NCBI RefSeq assembly: GCF_014216315.1 | Contig: NZ_CP045702.1 | Coordinates: 7,068,001-7,132,000, forward strand | Direction of reading: 5' to 3' | DNA from: Streptomyces finlayi | Lineage (GTDB): Bacteria; Actinomycetota; Actinomycetes; Streptomycetales; Streptomycetaceae | DNA: 64,000 nt | Shown: positions 8,185 through 15,713 of the stretch, one piece after another | How positions within the stretch are numbered: the stretch's first letter is position 1 | Layout of the letters: each line of letters opens with the position of its first letter | Notes under the pieces: generated by a model | Database searches by the model: none | Seen by the model: only the letters and a program-made list of their open reading frames with translations | Told to the model about the DNA's origin: nothing | Made by a program: the position numbers and the translations under genes

Positions 8185-9582
8185 ATGACGGAAATTCTTG
8201 TGCACGACGTCGCCGACGGCGCCATAGCGACTGCCCCGCGGGTGGTCGAGCACTCTGCCTGGCCCGCGCTCAAGAACGCCGTGGAGGAGATCCGTCCCTG
8301 GCAGTCGAAGGACGGTTCGATCGACTTCGGCGCCGAGCACGCGCCGTCGCCCACGACCGCCGCGGCGGCGATCGACCGTGTGGTCACCGCGATCGACGAG
8401 CTCTCCCCGCTGCTTCCGCACGACGCCGCGTACCACCGCGCCCTCGGCGCGGACCTGCGCCGGTGGGCCGCGGAGGGCTTCGGGGTTCCGGACTTCCTCG
8501 ACTCGCTGCTGGCCTTCCAGCCGGCCAGGAACCGCGCCGACGGCCTCCAGCACCTGGTCGTCTTCGCGATGTACACACAGAACGGCAACCCGGACCGCAA
8601 CCTCGAAGCGGTCGTGCTGCGGATGGTCTGGCCCGATTGGCTGGCCGACCTCGAAGCCACGCGCTACGACAACCCGCTCTTCTGCGGCATCACCTTCGAG
8701 GACTTCACCTCGGGTTACGACACCCACTCTGCGGTCCTCTTCCCCGAGACCATCGCCGTGCGCGAGGCCCCCGAGCGCTTCAGCTGGGGCGGCATCTTCT
8801 GCGACCGCGAGGCCGCCCGCTTCCGCCGGGTGAGCGAGGCGTCCGTCGACATCCTGGGCGTCGAACTGCCCCAGGACGTCCGCGAGATGATCGGTGACCA
8901 GGCACGCTGCGAGCAGGCGTTCGTCCTCTGGGACATGGTCCACGACCGCACCCACAGCCACGGCGACCTGCCGTTCGACCCCTTCATGATCAAGCAGCGC
9001 CAGCCGTTCTGGATGTACGGCCTGGAAGAGCTGCGCTGCGACCTCACCGCCTTCAAGGAGGCCGTGAAACTCGAAGCCGAGGGCAACGCCCACGGCCGCG
9101 ACGTGCAGTTCGCGGTGCTGTTCGACCGGATGTTCCGCTTCCCGGTCAGCGGCGACCGCAACCGCAACTACGACGGCCTCGGCGGCCAGCTCCTCTTCGC
9201 GTACCTGCACAAGCACGACGTGCTGCGCTGGACGGACAACACGCTGAAGATCGACTGGGAGCGGGCACCGCAGGTCACCAACCAGCTCTGCGCCGAGATC
9301 GAGACGCTCTACCGGGACGGCATCGACCGCCCCAAGCTGGTCCACTGGTTCGCCGCGTACGACCTGGTCGCGACCTACCTCGCCCCGCACCCCGGCTCCC
9401 GCTGGGCCAAGGGACCGGACGCGCTGGACCTGACCCAGCCGCCGCGCAAGCTCGTCGACGACGTGCTTGCGGACGAGTTTCCCCTGAGCATGTTCTATGA
9501 AGCACTCTCCAAGAAGCTGAAGAACGTGATCGCCTCCACCAAGGGGATCACCGCAGCCGATGCCGAGCAGGCAGCCGCGTGA
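8185..9582 (+). CDS. DUF6421 family protein
   Basis: Soluble protein of 465 aa matching the Streptomyces DUF6421 family; the function is not known. It starts at ATG 8185 behind AAGGAAG. Conserved features include a His-rich stretch (LWDMVHDRTHSHGDLP) near residues 250-265 that could bind metal, and aromatic motifs (KQRQPFWMYGLEELRCDL). There are no membrane segments. Its stop overlaps a possible GTG of the downstream SDR gene by 4 nt, and the SDR in turn overlaps a threonine aldolase. The three therefore form one operon and may act in one amino-acid or carbonyl pathway. Confidence 0.78.
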   Translation: MTEILVHDVADGAIATAPRVVEHSAWPALKNAVEEIRPWQSKDGSIDFGAEHAPSPTTAAAAIDRVVTAIDELSPLLPHDAAYHRALGADLRRWAAEGFGVPDFLDSLLAFQPARNRADGLQHLVVFAMYTQNGNPDRNLEAVVLRMVWPDWLADLEATRYDNPLFCGITFEDFTSGYDTHSAVLFPETIAVREAPERFSWGGIFCDREAARFRRVSEASVDILGVELPQDVREMIGDQARCEQAFVLWDMVHDRTHSHGDLPFDPFMIKQRQPFWMYGLEELRCDLTAFKEAVKLEAEGNAHGRDVQFAVLFDRMFRFPVSGDRNRNYDGLGGQLLFAYLHKHDVLRWTDNTLKIDWERAPQVTNQLCAEIETLYRDGIDRPKLVHWFAAYDLVATYLAPHPGSRWAKGPDALDLTQPPRKLVDDVLADEFPLSMFYEALSKKLKNVIASTKGITAADAEQAAA

Positions 9583-9608
9583 GCGCTCGTCCCGAGGAGG
9601 CGGAGTCC

Positions 9609-10376
9609 ATGACCGGAACGACGGGTAACGGCGGCGGGGGTGCGCTCGAGGGCGCGGTCATCGCCGTGGCAGGAGCCGCGGGCCCGGCCGGCCGGGCCAC
9701 CCTGATGAGGCTCGCCGAGGCCGGGGCGACCATCGTCGCCTCCGACGCCAACCCCGAGCGCCTCGCCGAGGCCGTCGACGCCGCCCGCTACGCGCACGGC
9801 GGCGCGACCGTCACCGGAGACACCGTCGATCTGCTCGACCTGGCAGCCGCCCGGGACTGGGCGGAGAGGACGGAGAAGGAATTCGGCCGCGTCGACGGCC
9901 TGGTGCACCTCGTCGGCGGCTGGCGCGGCAGCCGTACCTTCGCCGAGACGGACCTCGCCGACTGGGATCTGCTGGAGAAGCTGCTGATCCGTACGGTCCA
10001 GTCCACCTCGCTCGCCTTCCAGCAGGCTCTCCAGCGCAGCGACCGGGGACGCTATCTGCTCATCAGCGCCGCGGGAGCGAGCGCGCCCACCGCGGGCAAC
10101 GCCGCCTACTCCGCCTCCAAGGCGGCGGCCGAGGCCTGGACACTCGCCCTGGCCGACGCCTTCCGCAAGGCGGGGGGCGACGAGGGACCGAAGACCGCGG
10201 CTGCGATCCTGGTCGTCAAGGCACTGGTGCACGACGCGATGCGCGCCGAGCGCCCGAACGCGAAGTTCGCGGGCTTCACCGACGTCAAGGAGCTGGCCGA
10301 GGCCATCGCCGGCGTCTGGGACATGCCCGCCGGAGAAGTGAACGGAAAACGCCTGTGGCTGACCCCGCAACCGTAA
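9609..10376 (+). CDS. SDR family NAD(P)-dependent oxidoreductase
   Basis: Classical short-chain dehydrogenase/reductase of 255 aa. The Rossmann glycine motif is atypical (VAGAAGPAGRAT), Asp37-type cofactor selection is suggested by ASDANPERL, and the catalytic Ser-Tyr-Lys set is in LLISAAGASA ... AAYSASKAAAE (YSASK). I prefer ATG 9609, with GAGGAGG just upstream, over GTG 9579, which would overlap the DUF6421 stop (GTGA). The 3' end overlaps the next gene by 22 nt. The substrate is unknown, but it is coupled to a threonine aldolase. Confidence 0.85.
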   Translation: MTGTTGNGGGGALEGAVIAVAGAAGPAGRATLMRLAEAGATIVASDANPERLAEAVDAARYAHGGATVTGDTVDLLDLAAARDWAERTEKEFGRVDGLVHLVGGWRGSRTFAETDLADWDLLEKLLIRTVQSTSLAFQQALQRSDRGRYLLISAAGASAPTAGNAAYSASKAAAEAWTLALADAFRKAGGDEGPKTAAAILVVKALVHDAMRAERPNAKFAGFTDVKELAEAIAGVWDMPAGEVNGKRLWLTPQP

Positions 10377-11434
10377 AGACCGACGCGCGCCGTCATCACG
10401 ATCCGCAGGTACGCGGCTTCGCCAGTGACAACTACGCGGGCGCGCATCCGGAGATCCTCGCGGCCCTCGCCCTCGCCAACGGCGGCCACCAGGTCGCCTA
10501 CGGCGAGGACGACTACACCGAGCACCTCCAGCGTGTCGTGCACAGTCACTTCGGGTCCGGTTCTGAGGCCTTCCCGGTCTTCAACGGCACCGGCGCCAAC
10601 GTTCTCGCCCTCCAGGCACTGACCGACCGCTGGGGCGCCGTGATCTGCGCCGAGTCCGCGCACATCAACGTGGACGAGGGCGGCGCGCCGGAACGGATGG
10701 GCGGCCTGAAGCTGCTCACCGTGCCGACGCCCGACGGAAAGCTCACGCCCGAGCTCATCGACCGCCAGGCGTACGGCTGGGACGACGAGCACCGTGCGAT
10801 GCCGCAGGTCGTGTCGATCACCCAGAACACCGAGCTGGGTACCGTCTACACCCCCGACGAGATCAGCGCCATCTGCGACCACGCCCACGGGCACGGGATG
10901 AAGGTGCACCTCGACGGGGCCCGGATAGCCAACGCCGCCGCGTCACTGGACGTACCGATGCGTACGTTCACCAACACGGTCGGCGTCGACGTCCTGTCCT
11001 TCGGCGGGACGAAGAACGGCGCGCTTTTCGGCGAGGCGGTCATCGTCCTGAACCCGGACGCGGTCCGTGCCATGAAGCACCTGCGCAAGCTGTCCATGCA
11101 GCTCGCCTCGAAGATGCGGTTCGTGTCGGTCCAGCTGGAGGCGCTGCTGTCGCGCGACCTGTGGCTGCGCAACGCCCGCCACGCCAACGCCATGGCCCAG
11201 CGGCTCGCCGAAGGGGTCCGCGGCGTGGACGGTGTGGAGATCCTGCACCCCGTCCAGGCCAACGCCGTGTTCGCGCGGCTGCCGCACGCGGTGAGCGAAC
11301 GGCTGCAGAAGCGCTTCCGTTTCTACTTCTGGGACGAGTCGGCGGGGGACGTGCGCTGGATGTGCGCCTTCGACACGCAGGAAGAGGACGTCGATGCCTT
11401 CGTGCAGGCGCTGAAGGAAGAAATGGCGAAGTAG
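10355..11434 (+). CDS. Threonine aldolase / beta-eliminating lyase family
   Basis: PLP-dependent fold-type I enzyme of 359 aa, of the low-specificity L-threonine aldolase family, which cleaves beta-hydroxy amino acids to glycine and an aldehyde. Lys220 in LSFGGTKNGALFG is the expected Schiff-base residue. HLDGARIANAA carries the Asp that contacts the PLP pyridine nitrogen. It starts at GTG 10355 inside the end of the SDR gene, so translation is coupled. Two strong hairpins follow the stop. An aldolase together with an SDR suggests handling of an aldehyde/alcohol pair; that is inference. Confidence 0.87.
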   Translation: MADPATVKTDARRHHDPQVRGFASDNYAGAHPEILAALALANGGHQVAYGEDDYTEHLQRVVHSHFGSGSEAFPVFNGTGANVLALQALTDRWGAVICAESAHINVDEGGAPERMGGLKLLTVPTPDGKLTPELIDRQAYGWDDEHRAMPQVVSITQNTELGTVYTPDEISAICDHAHGHGMKVHLDGARIANAAASLDVPMRTFTNTVGVDVLSFGGTKNGALFGEAVIVLNPDAVRAMKHLRKLSMQLASKMRFVSVQLEALLSRDLWLRNARHANAMAQRLAEGVRGVDGVEILHPVQANAVFARLPHAVSERLQKRFRFYFWDESAGDVRWMCAFDTQEEDVDAFVQALKEEMAK

Positions 11435-11458
11435 CCTTCGCGTACGTACGGCTGACGC

Positions 11459-11492
11459 GGCCGACCGGGAAGTCATGCGCTTCCGGTCGGCC
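11459..11492 (+). terminator. Terminator hairpin 1 after aldolase operon
   Basis: Inverted repeat GGCCGACCGG(G)AAG / CTTCCGGTCGGCC, 13 bp with a single bulged G, followed by GTTT. It lies 25 bp after the aldolase stop. Confidence 0.7.
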
Positions 11493-11518
11493 GTTTCCGT
11501 ATGCCCCCCCCTGACGAT

Positions 11519-11553
11519 CGGCGAGTCCGGTGCCGCGGGCACCGGACTCGCCG
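11519..11553. terminator. Terminator hairpin 2, convergent
   Basis: Perfect 16-bp stem (CGGCGAGTCCGGTGCC and its complement) with a 3-nt GCG loop. It lies between the aldolase operon and the convergent acyltransferase gene and can serve both strands. Confidence 0.78.
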
Positions 11554-11576
11554 AATCGTTTGCCGGGGCAGTCAGG

Positions 11577-12299
11577 TCAGCCCTTCTCGCGGACCTCTGC
11601 GGGCGTCGGGGCCGTGCCGCCGAGATGGGCCGGGACCCACCAGGTGTCAGCGGCGTCCTTGGGGCGCACGGGATAGGAGCGCTGGGCGGCTTCCAGGAGC
11701 TCCTGCACCCGGTCACGCAGCCGCCGGGTGATCGCACCGGCGTACTGGTCGGCCGGGGCCTCCATCGGCTCGCCCACCCGGATGGTGACCGGGATGTGGC
11801 TGCGCCCGAAGTTGCGCGGCCGTCCCTTCGTCCAGATCCGCTGGGTGCCCCACAGCGCCATCGGGATCAGCGGTACGCCGGCCTCCTGGGCCAGGCGGGC
11901 CGCACCCGACTTGAAGCTCTTCAGCGTGAACGACTGCGAGATCGTCGCCTCGGGGAACACCCCGACGATCTCGCCGGACCTGAGCGACGCGAGCGCGTGC
12001 GCGTAGGCGTCCTCACCCTGATCGCGGTCGACGGGGATGTGCTTCATCCCCCGCATCAACGGTCCGGAGATCTTGTGCCGGAAGACCGATTCCTTTGCCA
12101 TGAAGCGGACCAGCCGCTTCTGCGGCAGTGCGCCGAGGCCGGTGAAGATGAAGTCCAGGTAGCTGATGTGGTTGCTGACCAGAACCGCACCGCCGGTTTT
12201 CGGGATGTTCTCCGAACCCTGAGTGTCGATCTTCAGGTCGAGCGCCTTGAACAGGGTGCGAGCGGCGCCGATGACCGGCCGATAGACGAGTTCTGCCAT
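11577..12299 (-). CDS. Lysophospholipid (1-acylglycerol-3-phosphate) acyltransferase
   Basis: PlsC-type acyltransferase of 240 aa that adds an acyl chain to lysophosphatidate or a related lipid at the membrane face. The NHx4D motif is NHISYLD, and the second block is FPEATIS in place of the usual FPEGTR. The segment AGVPLIPMALWGTQR is the conserved motif IV. There is no clear transmembrane helix beyond a hydrophobic N-terminal region. Streptomyces usually has several paralogues, so this need not be the housekeeping PlsC. Confidence 0.85.
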   Translation of the reverse strand: MAELVYRPVIGAARTLFKALDLKIDTQGSENIPKTGGAVLVSNHISYLDFIFTGLGALPQKRLVRFMAKESVFRHKISGPLMRGMKHIPVDRDQGEDAYAHALASLRSGEIVGVFPEATISQSFTLKSFKSGAARLAQEAGVPLIPMALWGTQRIWTKGRPRNFGRSHIPVTIRVGEPMEAPADQYAGAITRRLRDRVQELLEAAQRSYPVRPKDAADTWWVPAHLGGTAPTPAEVREKG

Positions 12300-12347
12300 C
12301 TGGAGAAGACCCTTCTTCAGTGCCTGGGGAGGTTCTCCCGGCGGAAG

Positions 12348-12440
12348 TTACGCAGCCGTAGGTTTTCGGCATTGGGCCGATCGTGCCCCATGCGCGACGC
12401 CGTGGCCAGCCCCGGCGGGGACGGGGCGCGAGATTCTCAT
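12348..12440 (-). CDS. Possible small ORF upstream of acyltransferase
   Basis: A 30-codon ORF starting at ATG 12440 with GGAGGT 8 nt upstream, an excellent Shine-Dalgarno spacing. It lies in the same direction as, and about 50 bp before, the acyltransferase gene. The peptide (MRISRPVPAGAGHG ... CRKPTAA) has no recognisable motif. It could be a leader or small protein, or chance in GC-rich DNA; the support is only the ribosome binding site. Confidence 0.28.
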   Translation of the reverse strand: MRISRPVPAGAGHGVAHGARSAQCRKPTAA

Positions 12441-12516
12441 CACGTGGTACCTCCGGGAATGTCTCGTGGCCGTTGGGTGCTGACCCTTTGCGATGAGCTC
12501 TGACAGGAGGCCGACC

Positions 12517-12843
12517 GTGGACGGGCAGACACCTGCCGACAGGCTCGACGCATCCCGACTCGGCGTGGAATTGGGGGAGCGGGCCACACTCGTACAGTTC
12601 TCCAGCGCCTTCTGCCAGCCCTGCCGGGCCACCCGCAGAACCCTCGTGGAGGTGGCCGGGATGGTCGAGGGCGTCGCGCACGTCGAAATCGACGCGGAGG
12701 CACATCTCACTCTGGTGCGCCACCTGAACATCACGAAGACTCCGACGGTCCTGGTGCTGGACGCGGACGGCAGGATCGTACGCCGTGCCGCTGGGCAGCC
12801 GCGCACGGTCGATGTCGTCGCGGCACTGGGACAGGCCATGTGA
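12517..12843 (+). CDS. Thioredoxin family protein
   Basis: Small cytosolic thioredoxin-fold protein of 108 aa. The active site is FCQPC with Cys33 and Cys36; the usual Trp before the first Cys is Phe. The cis-Pro region is conserved (ITKTPTVLVLDADGR). I chose GTG 12517, which follows AGGAGG by 6 nt, rather than ATG 12493, which lies upstream of that site. It most likely catalyses dithiol-disulfide exchange. It is followed by the leader peptide and flavin reductase but has its own stop and a gap of about 70 bp before that promoter. Confidence 0.85.
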   Translation: MDGQTPADRLDASRLGVELGERATLVQFSSAFCQPCRATRRTLVEVAGMVEGVAHVEIDAEAHLTLVRHLNITKTPTVLVLDADGRIVRRAAGQPRTVDVVAALGQAM

Positions 12844-12879
12844 CGGACCGTGATGCATCTCCCACATCGCGGAACGAGC

Positions 12880-12909
12880 TTGACTGCACCCGTCACGCAT
12901 CGTCACTCT
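12880..12909 (+). promoter_or_regulatory. Predicted promoter of leader peptide/flavin reductase
   Basis: TTGACT at 12880-12885 and CACTCT at 12904-12909 are spaced by 18 bp. The ATG of the leader peptide begins 7 nt after the -10 element, so the transcript would be leaderless or nearly so. The -10 match is weak; the -35 match is strong. Confidence 0.45.
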
Positions 12910-12915
12910 GACGTT

Positions 12916-12996
12916 ATGCCGCCGGAAATCCTTCTCCACGGCCGGGTCCATGTCGACCTGGCCCGCAACGCCAGTGCGCGCTGTCCGGGTGTCTGA
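12916..12996 (+). CDS. Putative cysteine-type leader peptide (HVDL-R-CP family)
   Basis: A 26-codon ORF that starts MPPEILLHGR and ends VHVDLARNASARCPGV. The C-terminal pattern HVDLxRxxSAxCP matches the short actinobacterial leader peptides found upstream of sulfur-assimilation and related redox genes. In those, stalling at Cys codons near the end is thought to control downstream expression. The stop lies 40 bp before the flavin reductase ATG. No ribosome binding site precedes the ATG, consistent with a leaderless mRNA. Family membership is recognised by motif; the regulatory role here is inferred. Confidence 0.72.
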   Translation: MPPEILLHGRVHVDLARNASARCPGV

Positions 12997-13036
12997 GCAC
13001 CCACTGCCCCGGCACTCACAGCGGAAGGACAGTTCC

Positions 13037-13543
13037 ATGACGGCTTCGCCCGAGCTCGACAGCCCCCGGACGGCCTCTCCCGATCTTCTCCGTTCCGTCT
13101 TCCGGCAGCATGCCGCAGGCGTGGCGGTGATCACCGCGGCCGGTGAGGCCCCGGTCGGATTCACCGCGACCTCCCTCAACTCGGTCGCCGCGGAGCCGCC
13201 GCTGATCTCCTTCGGTGTGGGGACCTCCTCCTCCAGCTGGCCGGTCATCGCCCGGGCGGAGCACATCGGCGTCCACGTACTCGGGGAGGACCAGCGGGAA
13301 CTGGCCGCCACGTTCGCACGCAGCGGCGCCGACCGGTTCGGTCCGGCCACCGACTGGCGTAGCGGACCGGAAGGTGTCCCGGTGCTGGGCGGAGTCCTCG
13401 CCTGGCTGGTGTGCCGTGTCGTGGCACGGGTCCCGGCGGGGGACCATCGCATCGTCATCGCTCAGGCCGTGGCCGGCGATCCGGCCGGTGGTGGCCGGCC
13501 GCTCGTCTACCACCAGGGCCGTTTCACGGCGCTGCGCGACTGA
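13037..13543 (+). CDS. Flavin reductase family protein
   Basis: FMN-binding flavin reductase-like protein of 168 aa that supplies reduced flavin to a monooxygenase. Conserved features are SVFRQHAAGVAVIT at the N-terminus, PVGFTATSLNSVAAEPPLIS (the flavin-binding segment) and the terminal PLVYHQGRFTAL. It starts at ATG 13037. The cysteine-type leader peptide just upstream suggests a link to sulfur metabolism, for example to a two-component desulfonating monooxygenase, but no such monooxygenase is adjacent. Confidence 0.87.
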   Translation: MTASPELDSPRTASPDLLRSVFRQHAAGVAVITAAGEAPVGFTATSLNSVAAEPPLISFGVGTSSSSWPVIARAEHIGVHVLGEDQRELAATFARSGADRFGPATDWRSGPEGVPVLGGVLAWLVCRVVARVPAGDHRIVIAQAVAGDPAGGGRPLVYHQGRFTALRD

Positions 13544-13601
13544 TCCCGCCCGGATGCGGCATGGCTCCGGTGCGTTGGCCAGATCACAGTCCAAGCGCTT
13601 G

Positions 13602-13639
13602 CTTATGAGTGGGGCACTCGGTGTACTGATGAGTAATAT
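13602..13639 (+). promoter_or_regulatory. etfBA promoter with palindromic operator
   Basis: A perfect 10-bp palindrome CAAGCGCTTG (13602-13611) overlaps a possible -35 (TTGCTT, 13609-13614). A strong -10 (TAATAT, 13634-13639) follows. Similar CAAGCGCTTG-type sites are used by TetR-family regulators of acyl-CoA metabolism in actinobacteria, which would suit electron-transfer flavoprotein genes. The regulator is not in this window. Confidence 0.5.
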
Positions 13640-13744
13640 TCAGGTCGGAGCATCGGTCGCTACGACCGGAAACCGCCCCATCAGGCGCCTATGCTGCGAA
13701 CAACAAGGCAGCCCGGAAATGACGCATCAGCTAGGAGAGCCGGC

Positions 13745-14530
13745 GTGAGCTTGAGGATCGTTGTCTGTGTGAAGTATGTGCCCGACGCGACTGGTGATCG
13801 GCATTTCGCTGATGACTTGACGGTGGATCGTGAGGATGTGGACGGTCTGTTGTCTGAGCTGGATGAGTATGCGGTGGAGCAGGCGCTGCAGATCGCGGGC
13901 GAGGCGGATGGTGCCGAGGTCACGGTGGTGACGGTGGGTCCTGAGGATGCGAAGGACGCGTTGCGTAAGGCGTTGTCGATGGGTGCGGACCGGGCGGTGC
14001 ATGTGGAGGATGACTCTCTGCATGGCAGTGATGTGATGGGGACGTCGCTGGTGCTGGCGAAGGCGGTCGAGAAGGCCGGGTTCGATCTGGTGATCGCGGG
14101 GATGGCGTCGACGGACGGCACGATGGGTGTGCTTCCGGCGGTTCTCGCGGAGCGTCTGGGTGTGCCGCAGGTGACGTTGCTGTCCGAGGTGGGTGTCCAG
14201 GGCGGTGTGGTGTCGGGCCGTCGTGACGGTGACACGGCTTCGGAGCGGGTGGAGGCTTCGCTTCCGGCGGTGGTGTCGGTGACCGACCAGTCGGGTGAGG
14301 CGCGTTATCCGTCGTTCAAGGGGATCATGGCGGCGAAGAAGAAGCCGGTGGAGTCCTGGGATCTGGATGATCTGGGTGTCGAGGCGGACGAGGTGGGTCT
14401 GGCGGGTGCGTGGACGGCCGTGGACTCGGTGGCGCAGCGTCCGGCGCGTACGGCGGGCACGATCGTGAAGGACGAGGGTGAGGGCGGTAAGCAGCTCGCC
14501 GAGTTCCTCGTGGGTCAGAAGTTCATCTAG
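13745..14530 (+). CDS. etfB: Electron transfer flavoprotein subunit beta
   Basis: EtfB/FixA of 261 aa, the AMP-binding partner of the heterodimeric flavoprotein that takes electrons from acyl-CoA and other dehydrogenases to the quinone pool. It starts at GTG 13745 (MSLRIVVCVKYVPDA) behind AGGAGAG. The ETF-beta signature is visible in VEASLPAVVSVTDQSGEARYP and KGIMAAKKKPVE. It forms an operon with etfA 58 bp downstream. Codon use is unusual for the region, rich in GGT, GTG, GAT, CGT and TTG, and lower in third-position C than its neighbours. Confidence 0.96.
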   Translation: MSLRIVVCVKYVPDATGDRHFADDLTVDREDVDGLLSELDEYAVEQALQIAGEADGAEVTVVTVGPEDAKDALRKALSMGADRAVHVEDDSLHGSDVMGTSLVLAKAVEKAGFDLVIAGMASTDGTMGVLPAVLAERLGVPQVTLLSEVGVQGGVVSGRRDGDTASERVEASLPAVVSVTDQSGEARYPSFKGIMAAKKKPVESWDLDDLGVEADEVGLAGAWTAVDSVAQRPARTAGTIVKDEGEGGKQLAEFLVGQKFI

Positions 14531-14588
14531 GTCCGCCCTGTCGTATCGCCTCCCTCTCTCATCTTTCACGCAGGAGAAGTGAAGTCTC

Positions 14589-15551
14589 ATGGCTGAAGTC
14601 CTCGTCTATGTCGATCATGTCGATGGTGCTGTCCGTAAGCCCACGCTGGAGCTTTTGACGCTGGCCCGTCGTATCGGTGACCCGGTCGCGCTCGTGTTGG
14701 GTGAGGGTGCCGAGGCGACTGCCGCGGTGCTGGCCGAGCATGGTGCGGTGAGGGTTCTGAGCGTTCAGGCGCCGGAGTTCTCGCAGTATCTGGTGGTTCC
14801 GAAGGTCGATGCCCTGCACGCCGCGTTCCAGGCGGTGTCGCCGGTTGCGGTGCTGGTGCCGTCCTCGGCGGAGGGCAAGGAGATCGCGGCTCGTCTCGCG
14901 GTCCGTACGGGGTCGGGTCTGATCACCGACGCGGTCGATCTCGAAGCGGGTGACCAGGGGCCCGTCGCGACGCAGGCCGCGTTCGCCGCGTCGTTCACCA
15001 CGAAGTCCCGGGTCTCCAAGGGGGTCCCGGTCATCACGGTCAAGCCGAACTCGGCCCCGGTGGAGGCCGCTGCGGCGGCCGGTGTCCACGAGGTGCTGCC
15101 GGTGACGTTCACCGCCCTGTCCACGGGCACGAAGATCGTGTCGCGGACCCCGCGGGAGTCCACCGGCCGCCCCGAGCTCACCGAGGCCGCGATCGTCGTG
15201 TCCGGCGGGCGCGGTGTGAACGGTGCGGAGAACTTCGCGGTCATCGAAGCGCTCGCCGACTCCCTGGGTGCCGCGGTCGGTGCTTCCCGGGCCGCGGTCG
15301 ACGCCGGCTGGTACCCCCACACCAACCAGGTCGGCCAGACCGGCAAGTCCGTCTCGCCCCAGCTCTACATCGCCTCCGGAATCTCCGGCGCGATCCAGCA
15401 CCGGGCCGGGATGCAGACCTCCAAGACCATCGTCGCGATCAACAAGGACGCCGAAGCCCCCATCTTCGACCTCGTCGACTACGGCGTCGTCGGAGACCTC
15501 TTCACCGTCGTCCCCCAACTCACCGAAGAAGTACACACCCGCAAGGGCTGA
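14589..15551 (+). CDS. etfA: Electron transfer flavoprotein subunit alpha
   Basis: EtfA/FixB of 320 aa, the FAD-carrying subunit. The C-terminal FAD domain is clear: VVSGGRGVNGAENF, the signature QVGQTGKSVSPQLYIASG, and ISGAIQHRAGMQTSKTIVAIN. Its start at ATG 14589 follows GCAGGAG. It is co-transcribed with etfB and ends at a strong terminator. The first half shares the GGT/GTG/GAT-rich codon use of etfB, while roughly the last 500 bp switch to the C-rich pattern of surrounding genes. Confidence 0.96.
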   Translation: MAEVLVYVDHVDGAVRKPTLELLTLARRIGDPVALVLGEGAEATAAVLAEHGAVRVLSVQAPEFSQYLVVPKVDALHAAFQAVSPVAVLVPSSAEGKEIAARLAVRTGSGLITDAVDLEAGDQGPVATQAAFAASFTTKSRVSKGVPVITVKPNSAPVEAAAAAGVHEVLPVTFTALSTGTKIVSRTPRESTGRPELTEAAIVVSGGRGVNGAENFAVIEALADSLGAAVGASRAAVDAGWYPHTNQVGQTGKSVSPQLYIASGISGAIQHRAGMQTSKTIVAINKDAEAPIFDLVDYGVVGDLFTVVPQLTEEVHTRKG

Positions 15552-15571
15552 GCAGGAGAAGTTCCCAAGGT

Positions 15572-15607
15572 CCGGGGCCGCGCGGTGATCTCACCGCGCG
15601 GCCCCGG
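15572..15607 (+). terminator. etfBA terminator
   Basis: A perfect 17-bp inverted repeat (CCGGGGCCGCGCGGTGA and its complement) separated by TC, 20 bp after the etfA stop. Confidence 0.82.
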
Positions 15608-15713
15608 CCGCTTTCGGGCAACCATTGACGCAGGTCGCGACCGCCTACTAACTTCGCTATGTGGATTGCTGATTCCGGGAAGCGGAAACAGTGGGCGTCT
15701 GGAGGGTGTGCGA

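Noticed and set aside
12461..12505. 14-residue ORF (MSRGRWVLTLCDEL) before the thioredoxin gene
   Set aside because: No ribosome binding site or leader-family motif; it overlaps the region of the thioredoxin ribosome binding site by chance.
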